From an uncultured Bacteroidales bacterium (GTDB lineage: Bacteria > Bacteroidota > Bacteroidia > Bacteroidales > P3): 21,697 nt of DNA. The notes under the pieces were generated by a model. That model was not told the origin of the DNA, searched no databases, and saw nothing but the letters and a program-made list of their open reading frames with translations. A program made the translations under genes and the position numbers. Numbering within the stretch: the first letter of the stretch is position 1; every line of letters begins with the position of its first letter. The stretch is from NCBI GenBank assembly GCA_937884485.1, contig CALGCG010000114.1, positions 1 through 21,697 on the forward strand, written 5' to 3'. Positions 1-7,746 of the stretch are shown here, in pieces.

Positions 1-113
1 CTTATATACTTCTCATATAGTTCTTATATACTGCATATAAGAACTATATGAGAACGATATAGGAACTATATGAGAAGGGGCGAAGCGGGGGCGAGTTTGG
101 GGCGAAGCGGGGG
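1..113. repeat. Interspersed palindromic element R1 (cut by the window edge) with G-rich flank
   Basis: Bases 1-76 are a palindrome made of 11-bp units of the form TTCYYATATAS, read as direct units on the left arm and as their complement (e.g. CTATATGAGAA) on the right arm, with the centre near base 33. The left arm is incomplete because the element starts before base 1. The right arm runs directly into GGGGCGAA and a G-rich flank to 113. Three other copies lie at 9135-9280, 19736-19840 and 21598-21697, so this is a repeat family. It has no coding capacity. Its function is unknown; its position ahead of topA suggests a promoter-upstream or boundary role. Confidence 0.9.
77..113 (+). other. 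Potential G-quadruplex tract upstream of topA
   Basis: Four G-runs lie at 77-80, 87-91, 99-102 and 109-113, separated by loops of 6, 7 and 6 bases, each beginning CGA. This satisfies the usual four-run quadruplex pattern on the same strand as topA mRNA. The runs recur every 10-12 bases. Folding is inferred from the pattern only. Confidence 0.55.
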
Positions 114-159
114 CGGTTGGAGGCGGAGGTCGGGAGGTTGTTTTTTGGGGGGTGGTGAA

Positions 160-207
160 AAGTTTTTTTGGGGGTGGATACAATAAATTATATATATTTA
201 CGTTTTG
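160..207 (+). promoter_or_regulatory. Putative topA promoter region
   Basis: A T-tract ending TTTG (167-170) is followed by GATACAATAAA (177-187) and then, 22 bases after TTTG, by TATATTTA (193-200). This resembles the Bacteroidota -33 TTTG / -7 TAnnTTTG arrangement with an imperfect second box. The T-tract plus GATACAATAAA is shared with the region ahead of the gene at 9387. The leader before the start at 240 is AT-rich, with no Shine-Dalgarno, as is usual in this phylum. Confidence 0.35.
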
Positions 208-239
208 AGGGCAGAAAATAGAAATAAACATACAAAACC

Positions 240-2594
240 ATGAAGAATCTAGTGATTGTTGAGTCGCCGGCCAAGGCGAAGACCATCGAGAAGTTTCTCG
301 GCAAGGATTATACGGTGAAGTCGAGTTACGGCCATATCCGGGACCTTGCGAAGAAGGAGATGAGCATCGACGTAGAGAACGACTACGAGCCCCAGTACCA
401 GGTGAGCGAGGACAAGCGGAGCCTGGTGAGCGAGCTGCAGAAAGCGGTGAAGAGCGCCGACAAGGTGTGGCTGGCGTCCGATGAGGACCGCGAGGGGGAA
501 GCCATAGCATGGCACCTGCAGGAGACGCTGAAGCTGAATCCGGAGACGACGCAGCGCATCGTGTTCAACGAGATTACGAAGACGGCGATACTGCACGCCA
601 TAGAGAATCCGCGCCAGATTGACATGAACCTGGTGGACGCGCAGCAGGCGCGCCGAGTGCTGGACCGCCTGGTGGGCTATGAAATCAGCCCCATACTGTG
701 GAGCAAGATCAAGCCGGCGCTGAGCGCGGGCCGTGTGCAGAGCGTGGCCGTGCGCCTGATAGTGGAGCGCGAGGAGGAAATCAAGGCCTTCGAGAGCAAG
801 GCTTATTTCCGCGTGCTGGCACAGTTCCGCCCGGTGGACGGTGTGAAGTCGCTGAACGCGGAGCTGAACCGCCACTTCGAGACCGAGGGCGAGGCGCGTC
901 AGTTCCTGGAGAGCCTGGTGGGTGCGAGCTTCAAGGTGAGCCGCATCGAGACAAGGCCTGCCCACCGCACGCCGGCGCCGCCGTTCACGACGAGCACCCT
1001 GCAGCAGGAGGCCAGCCGCAAGCTGGGCTTCAGCGTGGCACGCACGATGCAGGTGGCACAGCAGCTGTACGAGAGCGGATACATCACCTATATGCGTACT
1101 GACAGCGTGAACCTGAGCGAGCTGGCGCTGAGCATGGCGAAGAAGGAAGTGGAGAGCCAGTACGGTGCCGAGTATGTGAAGACACGCCGCTACCAGACAA
1201 AGACCAAGGGCGCACAGGAGGCCCACGAGGCCATACGCCCGACCGACATGACGGCGCAGACCATCAACGCCGAAAGCGCCCAGCGGAGACTCTACGAGCT
1301 GATATGGAAGCGCACGGTGGCCAGCCAGATGGCCGATGCCGAGATTGAGAAGACGGAGATGGAGATTGAGTGCTCGAAGAATGTGAAGGGCAAAGAGGAC
1401 GGAACGAAGGAGGGCGCCGTGAAGTTCAGCTGCACCGGCGAGCAGGTGAAGTTCGACGGCTTCCTGAAGGTGTACATGGAGAGCACCGACGACGAGGAGC
1501 CCACCGACGGCGAGCGCCTGCTGCCGCGGCTGCCGGAAGGGACGCTGATGACAATGGAGAACTGCGAGGCCGCCGAGCACTGGACGCAGCATGCGCCGCG
1601 CTACACGGAGGCCAGCCTGGTGAAGAAGCTGGAAGACCTGGGCATCGGTCGCCCGTCGACCTACGCACCGACCATCAGCACCATCCTCAAGCGCGAATAC
1701 ATCATGAAAGAGGACCGCGAGGGCGAGGAGCACGACTGCGTGGTGCTGACGCTGAAGGGCGACGAGGTGAAGCGCAGCGTGAAGAAAGAGAAGGGCTATG
1801 CCGAAAAAGGCAAGCTGTTCCCGACGGACATCGGATGCGTGGTGAACGACTTCCTGATGGAGCATTTCGAGGACATCATGGACTACAACTTCACGGCAAC
1901 GGTGGAAAAGGACTTCGACGACATCGCCGCCGGCAAGAAAGAGTGGCGCAAGGTGATAGACCGCTTCTACGTGCCGTTCCACAAGAACATTCGCCAGACG
2001 CAGCAGAACAGCCAGCGCACGACGGGAAGCCGCCTGCTGGGTGTGGACCCGAAGAGCGGCAAGAACGTCTATGCGAAGATAGGCCGCTACGGCACCCTGG
2101 TGCAGATCGGCGAAACGAATACCGACGAGAAGCCCCAGTTTGCAAGCATGAAGCGTGGCCAGAGCATCGAGACCATCACGCTGGAGGAGGCCCTGGGCCT
2201 GTTTGCGCTGCCGCGGACGCTGGGCGAGTTTGAGGGCAAGGATGTGACGGTGAGCATAGGCAAGTTCGGCCCCTACGTGCGCCACAACAGCAAGTTCTAC
2301 TCGCTGGGCAAGAACGACGACCCCTACGAGGTGGAGCTGGAGCGCTGCATCGAAATCATCAAGACCAAACGCGAGGCCGAAGAGCAGAAGGAAGAGCTGA
2401 AGAAAATCTACCCGCACGAGATAGGACAGAAGGACGGCGAGGTGGTGATGAGCAACATCGGCCGCTTCGGTCCGTACCTGACCTACAAGGGAGAGAACTT
2501 CCGCCTGACGAAGGGTGTCGACCCGCTGAAGCTGACCCTCGAAGAGGCAGTTGCTATCATCGAGGGAGCAAGCAAACGCAAGAAGAAGAAATAA
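240..2594 (+). CDS. topA: DNA topoisomerase I (type IA)
   Basis: Cytoplasmic type IA topoisomerase that relaxes negative supercoils by a single-strand break and strand passage. The 784-residue product has an N-terminal Toprim domain (VESPAKAKTIEKFLG near residue 8 with the catalytic Glu; DEDREGEAIAWHL near 80 with the metal-binding acidic triad), then the archway domains with the active-site Tyr284 in ITYMRTDS. It lacks the C4 zinc fingers of E. coli TopA. Instead, from about residue 600 it has three Toprim C-terminal repeats marked by GRYGTLV, GKFGPYV and GRFGPYL, and it ends in a lysine-rich tail. The length is normal for Bacteroidota. The ATG at 240 is chosen because the conserved MKNLVIVESPAKAKT begins there. 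It is the first gene after R1 and its promoter, and likely leads the operon. Confidence 0.97.
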   Translation: MKNLVIVESPAKAKTIEKFLGKDYTVKSSYGHIRDLAKKEMSIDVENDYEPQYQVSEDKRSLVSELQKAVKSADKVWLASDEDREGEAIAWHLQETLKLNPETTQRIVFNEITKTAILHAIENPRQIDMNLVDAQQARRVLDRLVGYEISPILWSKIKPALSAGRVQSVAVRLIVEREEEIKAFESKAYFRVLAQFRPVDGVKSLNAELNRHFETEGEARQFLESLVGASFKVSRIETRPAHRTPAPPFTTSTLQQEASRKLGFSVARTMQVAQQLYESGYITYMRTDSVNLSELALSMAKKEVESQYGAEYVKTRRYQTKTKGAQEAHEAIRPTDMTAQTINAESAQRRLYELIWKRTVASQMADAEIEKTEMEIECSKNVKGKEDGTKEGAVKFSCTGEQVKFDGFLKVYMESTDDEEPTDGERLLPRLPEGTLMTMENCEAAEHWTQHAPRYTEASLVKKLEDLGIGRPSTYAPTISTILKREYIMKEDREGEEHDCVVLTLKGDEVKRSVKKEKGYAEKGKLFPTDIGCVVNDFLMEHFEDIMDYNFTATVEKDFDDIAAGKKEWRKVIDRFYVPFHKNIRQTQQNSQRTTGSRLLGVDPKSGKNVYAKIGRYGTLVQIGETNTDEKPQFASMKRGQSIETITLEEALGLFALPRTLGEFEGKDVTVSIGKFGPYVRHNSKFYSLGKNDDPYEVELERCIEIIKTKREAEEQKEELKKIYPHEIGQKDGEVVMSNIGRFGPYLTYKGENFRLTKGVDPLKLTLEEAVAIIEGASKRKKKK

Positions 2595-2603
2595 GACCAT
2601 TCC

Positions 2604-2622
2604 CCCCGCCTCCGGCGGAGAT
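2604..2622. repeat. 19-bp hairpin repeat CCCCGCCTCCGGCGGAGAT, copy 1
   Basis: This 19-mer recurs exactly at 17126-17144. Both copies begin within 10 bases after a stop codon (topA here, folC there). It contains a short hairpin: CCGCC-TCC-GGCGG, or alternatively CTCCG-G-CGGAG. There is no U-tract, so it is not a classic terminator. It separates topA from the glycosyltransferase start. Confidence 0.75.
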
Positions 2623-2637
2623 AAACAGAAGAAGGAT

Positions 2638-4536
2638 TTGAGACTGGGTATCGTCATAGTCAACTACAATGTGAAGTATTTCCTGCGGCAGTGCCTGTCG
2701 TCGGTATACGGCAGCGACCTTGCGCTGAAGGACGGCAGCAGGCTGGAGCTGGAGGTATGGGTGGTTGACAACGACTCCGTGGACGGGAGCGTGGAGATGG
2801 TGCGCAGCGAGTTCCCGCAGGTGCACCTGATTGAGAACAAGGACAACGTGGGCTTTGCCCGCGCCAACAACCAGGCGCTGGCCCAAAGCAAGGGCGACTG
2901 CCTGCTGCTGCTGAACCCCGACACCGTGGTGGAAAGCGACACCTTCGTCCGCTGCGCGGATTTCATGCGCGACCACCCCGACGCCGGGGGCCTGACGGTG
3001 AAGATGGTGGACGGCGACGGCCGTTTCCTCAAAGAGAGCAAACGCGGCTTTCCCTCGCCGGAGGCCTCGTTCTACAAACTCTCGGGCCTCATCAAGTTCT
3101 TCCCCCGCTCGCGCCGTTTCGCAGCCTACTACATGGGGCACCTGCCGGAGAACGAGGTGAACGAGATTGAGATTATGCCCGGCGCCTTCCTGATGATCAG
3201 CCGCGAGGCCTACGAGAAGATCGGCGGCCTCGACGAGAGCTACTTCATGTACGGCGAGGACATCGACTACTCGTGGCGCATCCACCTGGCCGGTTTCAAG
3301 AACTACTACTTCCCGCTGACCCACATCATCCACTACAAGGGCGAGAGCACCAAGCGCAGCTCGATGAACTACGTCTACACCTTCTACAACGCCATGTCCA
3401 TCTTCGTGGGACGCTACTTCTCAGGGAGCAACGCCCGCACCTTCAACGCCCTGCTGCGGATGGCCATTTGGCTACGGGCCTCGCTGGCCTGGGCCAAGCG
3501 CATCGGCAGCCGCTTGGCGGTGCCGTTGCTGGACTTCGGCGCGGCCTACGGCGGTTTCCTGGTCATCAAACGCCTCTGGGCCGAGCTGTGGGCCAACAAC
3601 ATCGACTACTACCCACCGGAATACACCTACCTGGTGATGCCGCTCTACGTGCTGATACTGATGTGCGGCAGCTGGCTCGCCGGAGGCTACGACAAGCCTG
3701 TGCGGCCGTGGAAGATAGTGAAAGGCATGGGCATAGGACTGCTGATACTGCTATCGTTCTACTCCCTGCTGGACGAGGGGCAACGCTATTCGCGCATGCT
3801 GCTGGTGGCCGGCGGCACATGGACCCTGCTGAGCACCCTGCTCATCAGGCTGGTGCTGGGGGCAACGGGTCTTAAAGGATACGCGCGCCACGCACGCAGG
3901 AAAGGCAGCATCCTGGTGGTGGGCAGCGAGGCGGAGACCGCAAGGGTGCAACAACTCTATGCCCAGACGGGTTCCCCCATCGCCGACATCATCGCCGAAC
4001 GGCCCTGCGAAGCACACCACCTGCAGGACCTCATACGCATCGAGAAGGTGGACGAGGTGGTATTCTGCGGCGCCGACATCGAGCTGAAGGACATCATAGC
4101 CCTCATGGCCGACCTGCGCACCACGGGGGTGGAATACAAGATAGCCCCGGAGAACGGCGATTTCGTCATCGGCTCCAACAGCATCCTCTCGCGCGAGAGC
4201 CTCTTCCTCGACGACCTTGAGACCATCAGCACCGACTCCTGCCGGCGAAGCAAACGCCTCTTCGACCTGGGCAGCGCCTTGCTGCTGCTGTTGCTCTCGC
4301 CGGTGCTCTTCTGGTTCCAACGCCGGAAGAAAGACTACTACGGCGACTGCCTCCGCGTGCTCGGAGGCCGCTGGAGCTGGGTGGGCTACCGCGGACACAA
4401 GGGCGTCTTCTCCCCCGCCGACCTGGCGCCGGGAGCCTCGCCGGAACTGCAGGAGCGCCTCATGCTGCGCTACATGCGCCACTACAAGACATCCACCGAT
4501 GCATCCATATTGTTTCACAACCTGAACAACATCTAA
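2638..4536 (+). CDS. Membrane-bound GT2 glycosyltransferase with Rossmann-like and degenerate sugar-phosphotransferase C-terminus
   Basis: Likely transfers a sugar from a nucleotide donor during surface polysaccharide synthesis at the inner membrane. I chose the TTG start at 2638: AGAAGAAGGA sits just upstream, the conserved IVIVNYNVKYFL follows at once, and the longer reading from 2551 would translate topA sequence plus the hairpin repeat. That gives 632 residues. The GT2 domain (1-270) shows VVDNDS near 41, LLNPDT near 90 and GEDIDYSWR at 206-214 (likely catalytic acid/base). Hydrophobic segments lie near 330-350, 361-380 and 388-410. Next comes a Rossmann-like stretch (SILVVGSEAET near 422) and SKRLFDLGSALLLLLLSPV near 538, which resembles the start of polyprenyl glycosylphosphotransferases but lacks their catalytic core. 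It lies 43 bases after topA and 4 before the next gene. The acceptor is unknown. Confidence 0.85.
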   Translation: MRLGIVIVNYNVKYFLRQCLSSVYGSDLALKDGSRLELEVWVVDNDSVDGSVEMVRSEFPQVHLIENKDNVGFARANNQALAQSKGDCLLLLNPDTVVESDTFVRCADFMRDHPDAGGLTVKMVDGDGRFLKESKRGFPSPEASFYKLSGLIKFFPRSRRFAAYYMGHLPENEVNEIEIMPGAFLMISREAYEKIGGLDESYFMYGEDIDYSWRIHLAGFKNYYFPLTHIIHYKGESTKRSSMNYVYTFYNAMSIFVGRYFSGSNARTFNALLRMAIWLRASLAWAKRIGSRLAVPLLDFGAAYGGFLVIKRLWAELWANNIDYYPPEYTYLVMPLYVLILMCGSWLAGGYDKPVRPWKIVKGMGIGLLILLSFYSLLDEGQRYSRMLLVAGGTWTLLSTLLIRLVLGATGLKGYARHARRKGSILVVGSEAETARVQQLYAQTGSPIADIIAERPCEAHHLQDLIRIEKVDEVVFCGADIELKDIIALMADLRTTGVEYKIAPENGDFVIGSNSILSRESLFLDDLETISTDSCRRSKRLFDLGSALLLLLLSPVLFWFQRRKKDYYGDCLRVLGGRWSWVGYRGHKGVFSPADLAPGASPELQERLMLRYMRHYKTSTDASILFHNLNNI

Positions 4537-4540
4537 ACCT

Positions 4541-5179
4541 ATGAAAAAGACAACACTGCTCATACTTCTCCTGCTGGCCGCCGTCCCCCTCTCGGCCCAA
4601 CGCATTCACGGCTTTGTCACCGCCGGAGGGACACTGTCGCAAATCGAAGGCGACGAGTTGAAAGGGTTCAGCAAATGGGGGTTCAGTGGCGGCGTGGGCG
4701 CCATAGTGGGACTGGACCGCAACGAGACATGGAACCTAAGCCTCGAGGCCGCCTTCACACAGCGCGGCTCCTACAACGGCAGCGGCGACCCCTACAGCAT
4801 CTCGCTCCGCCTCGACTATGTCGACATTCCCCTCATGGTGCACTACCGCGACCCCTGGGGCGGCATGCTCATCGGCCTCGGCCTCTGCTACAGCCGCCTT
4901 GTGCAACAGCCCCACAACGTGATGCGCTACAACCCCAACTACTTCTTCCCCGACACCAACGACATGACCTTCCTGGGCAATGACCTCACCGCCGTGGCCG
5001 ACATACGCTTCAAGGTGTGGAAAGGCCTCATGTTCAACATCCGCTGGCACTACTCCCTCATCCCCATCAAACGCGACTGGACGTTCACCGAGATAAAAGC
5101 CAACGGCACCACCCGCAAGGAGTGGGACAACGACTGCTACAACAACTCCCTAACCTTCCGACTGATATGGCAGTTTTAG
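4541..5179 (+). CDS. Outer-membrane beta-barrel protein, PorT-like
   Basis: A 212-residue protein with a signal peptide (MKKTTLLILLLLAAVPLSAQ, cleavage near 19). The mature part has alternating hydrophobic strands typical of small barrels: GFSGGVGAIVGL, WNLSLEAAFTQRGSY, LRLDYVDIPLMVHY. It ends with the aromatic C-terminus RLIWQF that outer-membrane barrels use for insertion. The GxxxQRGSY...YVDIPLMV pattern matches the PorT / OMP beta-brl_2 family. No partner or substrate can be read. It starts 4 bases after the glycosyltransferase stop, and its last codons overlap the start of coaD, so it is translated within the operon. It could be structural rather than a transporter. Confidence 0.82.
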   Translation: MKKTTLLILLLLAAVPLSAQRIHGFVTAGGTLSQIEGDELKGFSKWGFSGGVGAIVGLDRNETWNLSLEAAFTQRGSYNGSGDPYSISLRLDYVDIPLMVHYRDPWGGMLIGLGLCYSRLVQQPHNVMRYNPNYFFPDTNDMTFLGNDLTAVADIRFKVWKGLMFNIRWHYSLIPIKRDWTFTEIKANGTTRKEWDNDCYNNSLTFRLIWQF

Positions 5180-5589
5180 CACTCTTCCCCGGATCCTTCG
5201 ACCCCTTCACCGCCGGCCACGAGGCCATCCTGCGCCGCATGCTGCCCCTGTTCGACAAGATTGTTGTCGCCGTGGGCATAAATAGTGAAAAACAATATAT
5301 GTTCTCCGTCGAGGAACGCATGGAACGCATACGCACCATGCTCTCCGACTGCCCCACCGTCGAAGTGACCTCCTACACCGGCATGACCATCGACCTCTGC
5401 CACCGCCTCGGCGCCAAGGTCATCATCCGCGGCATACGCACCGCCAAAGACTTTGAATACGAGCAGACCGTGGCCGCCGTCAACCGCCTGCAGGACCCCT
5501 ACATCGAGACCCTCCTCGTCATGGCCGACCCCGACCACATCGACATCTCCTCCACCCTCGAACGCGAAAAACTAACTCATAACTCTTAA
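5167..5589 (+). CDS. coaD: Phosphopantetheine adenylyltransferase with shortened C-terminus
   Basis: Joins ATP and 4'-phosphopantetheine to give dephospho-CoA, the penultimate step of CoA synthesis, in the cytoplasm. The 140-residue product has the nucleotidyltransferase signature FPGSFDPFTAGH (7-18), VVAVGINSEKQYMFSVEER (33-51), RGIRTAKDFEYE (88-99) and ISSTLERE (127-134). The ATG at 5167 overlaps the previous stop (5177-5179) and gives the conserved N-terminus directly. The family usually runs about 150-160 residues and continues for roughly 15-25 residues past the SSTxVRE motif. Here it stops after KLTHNS, and that tail and stop codon lie inside a heptamer repeat array. The usual Val of the motif is Glu132. 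The core is intact, so it may still work. Confidence 0.93.
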   Translation: MAVLALFPGSFDPFTAGHEAILRRMLPLFDKIVVAVGINSEKQYMFSVEERMERIRTMLSDCPTVEVTSYTGMTIDLCHRLGAKVIIRGIRTAKDFEYEQTVAAVNRLQDPYIETLLVMADPDHIDISSTLEREKLTHNS

Positions 5590-5608
5590 CTCATAACTCT
5601 TAACTCCC
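5574..5608. repeat. Heptamer tandem array (AACTCWT)x5 at the coaD-recG junction
   Basis: Five 7-bp units in perfect register: AACTCAT, AACTCTT, AACTCAT, AACTCTT, AACTCCC. The array encodes the last residues and stop of coaD and ends 3 bases before the recG ATG. The unit sequence differs from those at 7712 and 10861, but the 7-bp period is the same. Confidence 0.9.
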
Positions 5609-5611
5609 AAG

Positions 5612-7711
5612 ATGAACCTCTACGACGACATAGCATACCTCAAGGGCGTAGGCCCGTCGCGGGCCAAAGTGCTGGCCTCCGAAGCCTGCATCCACACCTA
5701 TGCCGACCTGCTGGACTACCTGCCCTTCCGCTATGTCGACCAGTCCGTCATCACCCCCATCGCCAGCATCTCGCAGGACGACCCCTTCGTCGTCGTCAAG
5801 GGGCAACTCTCCAACATGCAGGTCGTAGCCACCGGCCCGCATCGCGAACGGCTCACCGTCGACCTCTTCGACGGCACGGGATACATACAGCTTGTGTGGT
5901 TTGCCGGCATCAAATGGATGCGCGACAAACTCAAGCCCAACACCGACTACCTCGTCATGGGCAAGCCCACCGTCTACAACAACATCTGGCAGATTTCCCA
6001 TCCCGACCTCGAGCCCTACAACCCCACCGACGACAACTCGCGCCACCCCCTCTTGCCTGTCTACCACACCACCGACAAGATGAAGCAGAGCGGCCTTGGC
6101 ACCCGCGCCCTGGCCCGCATCACCGAAACCCTCATCCTCAACCTCGCCCATTCCGACCCCAATACGATACCCGAGAACCTGCCCGACGACATCCTCCACC
6201 ACTTCCACCTCCTGCCCCGCCGCGACGCCATGCTCGCCATCCACTACCCCGACAGCCGCCAGCAGCTCGACCAGGCGCGTCTGCGACTCAAGTTCGAGGA
6301 ACTGTTCTTCCTACAGCTCGACTACCAGTATGCCCACCAGCAACGCACCTCGCGCTCGCAGGGGCGCATCTTCGCCCATGTGGGCGACCATTTCAACAAC
6401 TTCTACCGCCAGATACCCTTCCCCCTCACCGGGGCACAGAAGCGCGTCATACGCGAAATCCGCGAGGACATGCGCACCGGACGCCAGATGAACCGCCTCG
6501 TGCAGGGCGACGTGGGCAGCGGCAAGACCCTCGTGGCCCTGATGTGCATGCTCCTGGCCGTCGACAACGGCTCGCAGGCCTGCCTCATGGCGCCCACCGA
6601 AATCCTCGCCACCCAGCACTACCTCACCTTCAAGCGCATGCTCGACGGCCTCGGCGTCAACGTGCAGCTCCTCACGGGCTCCCTGCGCCCCGCCGCCAAG
6701 AAGAAAATCAAACAGCAACTCGCCGACGGCGAGATAGACCTCCTCATCGGCACCCACGCCCTCATCGAGGACAACGTCGCCTTCCGCGACCTCGGCCTCG
6801 TGGTCATCGACGAGCAGCACCGCTTCGGTGTCGAGCAGCGCAGCAAGCTGTGGAACAAGAGCGCCGTGCCGCCGCACATCCTCGTCATGACCGCCACCCC
6901 CATACCGCGCACCCTCGCCATGACCCTCTACGGCGACCTCGACTGCTCCATCATCGACGAGCTGCCCCCGGGCCGCCACCCCGTGCGCACCTACCACCGC
7001 CTCGAGCGCAACCGCCCCCTCGTCTTCTCCTTCCTCAAGAAGCAAATCGACGCCGGCCGCCAGGTCTACATCGTATACCCCCTCATCGAGGAGAGCGAGA
7101 AGATGGACCTCAAGAACCTCCAGGACGGCCTGGAGATGGTGCAGAGCTACTTCCCCCGGCCGCAGTACCAGACCTCCATGGTCCACGGACGCCTCACCGC
7201 CGAGGAGAAAGCCTTCGAGATGGACCGCTTCAAGCGCGGCCTCACCCACATCATGGTGGCCACCACAGTGATAGAGGTGGGCGTCGACGTGCCCAACGCC
7301 TCCGTCATGGTCATCGAAAACGCCGAACGCTTCGGCCTCAGCCAGCTGCACCAGCTGCGCGGACGTGTGGGCCGCGGCGCCGACCAGGCCTACTGCATCC
7401 TCATGACCAAAGACGGCCTCTCCTACACCTCGCAGGAGCGCATACGCACCATGTGCAGCACCACCGACGGCTTCCAGATAGCCGAAGCAGACCTCCGCCT
7501 GCGCGGACCCGGCGACATACAGGGCCTGCAGCAAAGCGGCGCCCTCGACCTCCGCCTGGCCTCCATCGTCGACGACGAGCCTTTAGTAAAAGCCACTCGC
7601 GACACCGTCCACGACCTCCTCGCCGCCGACCCCACCCTCTCGCGCTACCCCCTCCTGCAACAGCACATCGCCCACTCGAAAAACAAGATGCTATGGAGCA
7701 AGATTTCATAA
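5612..7711 (+). CDS. recG: ATP-dependent DNA helicase RecG
   Basis: Cytoplasmic superfamily 2 translocase that remodels stalled replication forks and branched recombination intermediates. The 699-residue product has an N-terminal helix-hairpin/wedge region (DDIAYLKGVGPSRAKVL at 5-21; OB-fold with VVVKGQLSNMQVVATG near 69). The motor domains carry Walker A GDVGSGKT (299-306), the DEQH box (400-403), MTATPIPRTLAM near 426, and the C-terminal RecG signature IEVGVDVPNASVMVIENAE followed by QLHQLRGRVGRG. All helicase motifs are present and the length is normal. The start at 5612 gives the typical YLKGVGP N-terminus and follows the heptamer array. It sits mid-operon between coaD and the GNAT remnant. 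Its coding strand is C-rich, unlike topA at the operon start. Confidence 0.97.
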   Translation: MNLYDDIAYLKGVGPSRAKVLASEACIHTYADLLDYLPFRYVDQSVITPIASISQDDPFVVVKGQLSNMQVVATGPHRERLTVDLFDGTGYIQLVWFAGIKWMRDKLKPNTDYLVMGKPTVYNNIWQISHPDLEPYNPTDDNSRHPLLPVYHTTDKMKQSGLGTRALARITETLILNLAHSDPNTIPENLPDDILHHFHLLPRRDAMLAIHYPDSRQQLDQARLRLKFEELFFLQLDYQYAHQQRTSRSQGRIFAHVGDHFNNFYRQIPFPLTGAQKRVIREIREDMRTGRQMNRLVQGDVGSGKTLVALMCMLLAVDNGSQACLMAPTEILATQHYLTFKRMLDGLGVNVQLLTGSLRPAAKKKIKQQLADGEIDLLIGTHALIEDNVAFRDLGLVVIDEQHRFGVEQRSKLWNKSAVPPHILVMTATPIPRTLAMTLYGDLDCSIIDELPPGRHPVRTYHRLERNRPLVFSFLKKQIDAGRQVYIVYPLIEESEKMDLKNLQDGLEMVQSYFPRPQYQTSMVHGRLTAEEKAFEMDRFKRGLTHIMVATTVIEVGVDVPNASVMVIENAERFGLSQLHQLRGRVGRGADQAYCILMTKDGLSYTSQERIRTMCSTTDGFQIAEADLRLRGPGDIQGLQQSGALDLRLASIVDDEPLVKATRDTVHDLLAADPTLSRYPLLQQHIAHSKNKMLWSKIS

Positions 7712-7746
7712 ATTGAAAATTGAGAATTGAGAATTGAAAATTGAAA
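7712..7746. repeat. Heptamer tandem array (ATTGARA)x5 at the recG-GNAT junction
   Basis: Five contiguous 7-bp units: ATTGAAA, ATTGAGA, ATTGAGA, ATTGAAA, ATTGAAA. The array begins at the last base of the recG stop codon plus one and supplies the only nearby start codon (TTG 7734) for the next frame. Confidence 0.9.

Noticed and set aside
1..113. CRISPR array
   Set aside because: The 11-bp units are contiguous with no spacers, and the arrangement is a palindrome; no cas genes are present.
2551..2637. Longer N-terminus for the glycosyltransferase
   Set aside because: The extra 29 residues translate the topA 3' end and the hairpin repeat; conserved sequence begins right after TTG 2638.
249..2663. 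Long open frame antisense to topA, and similar long antisense frames opposite other genes
   Set aside because: Shadows of high-GC coding sequence; compositionally biased, with no recognisable domain or start signal.
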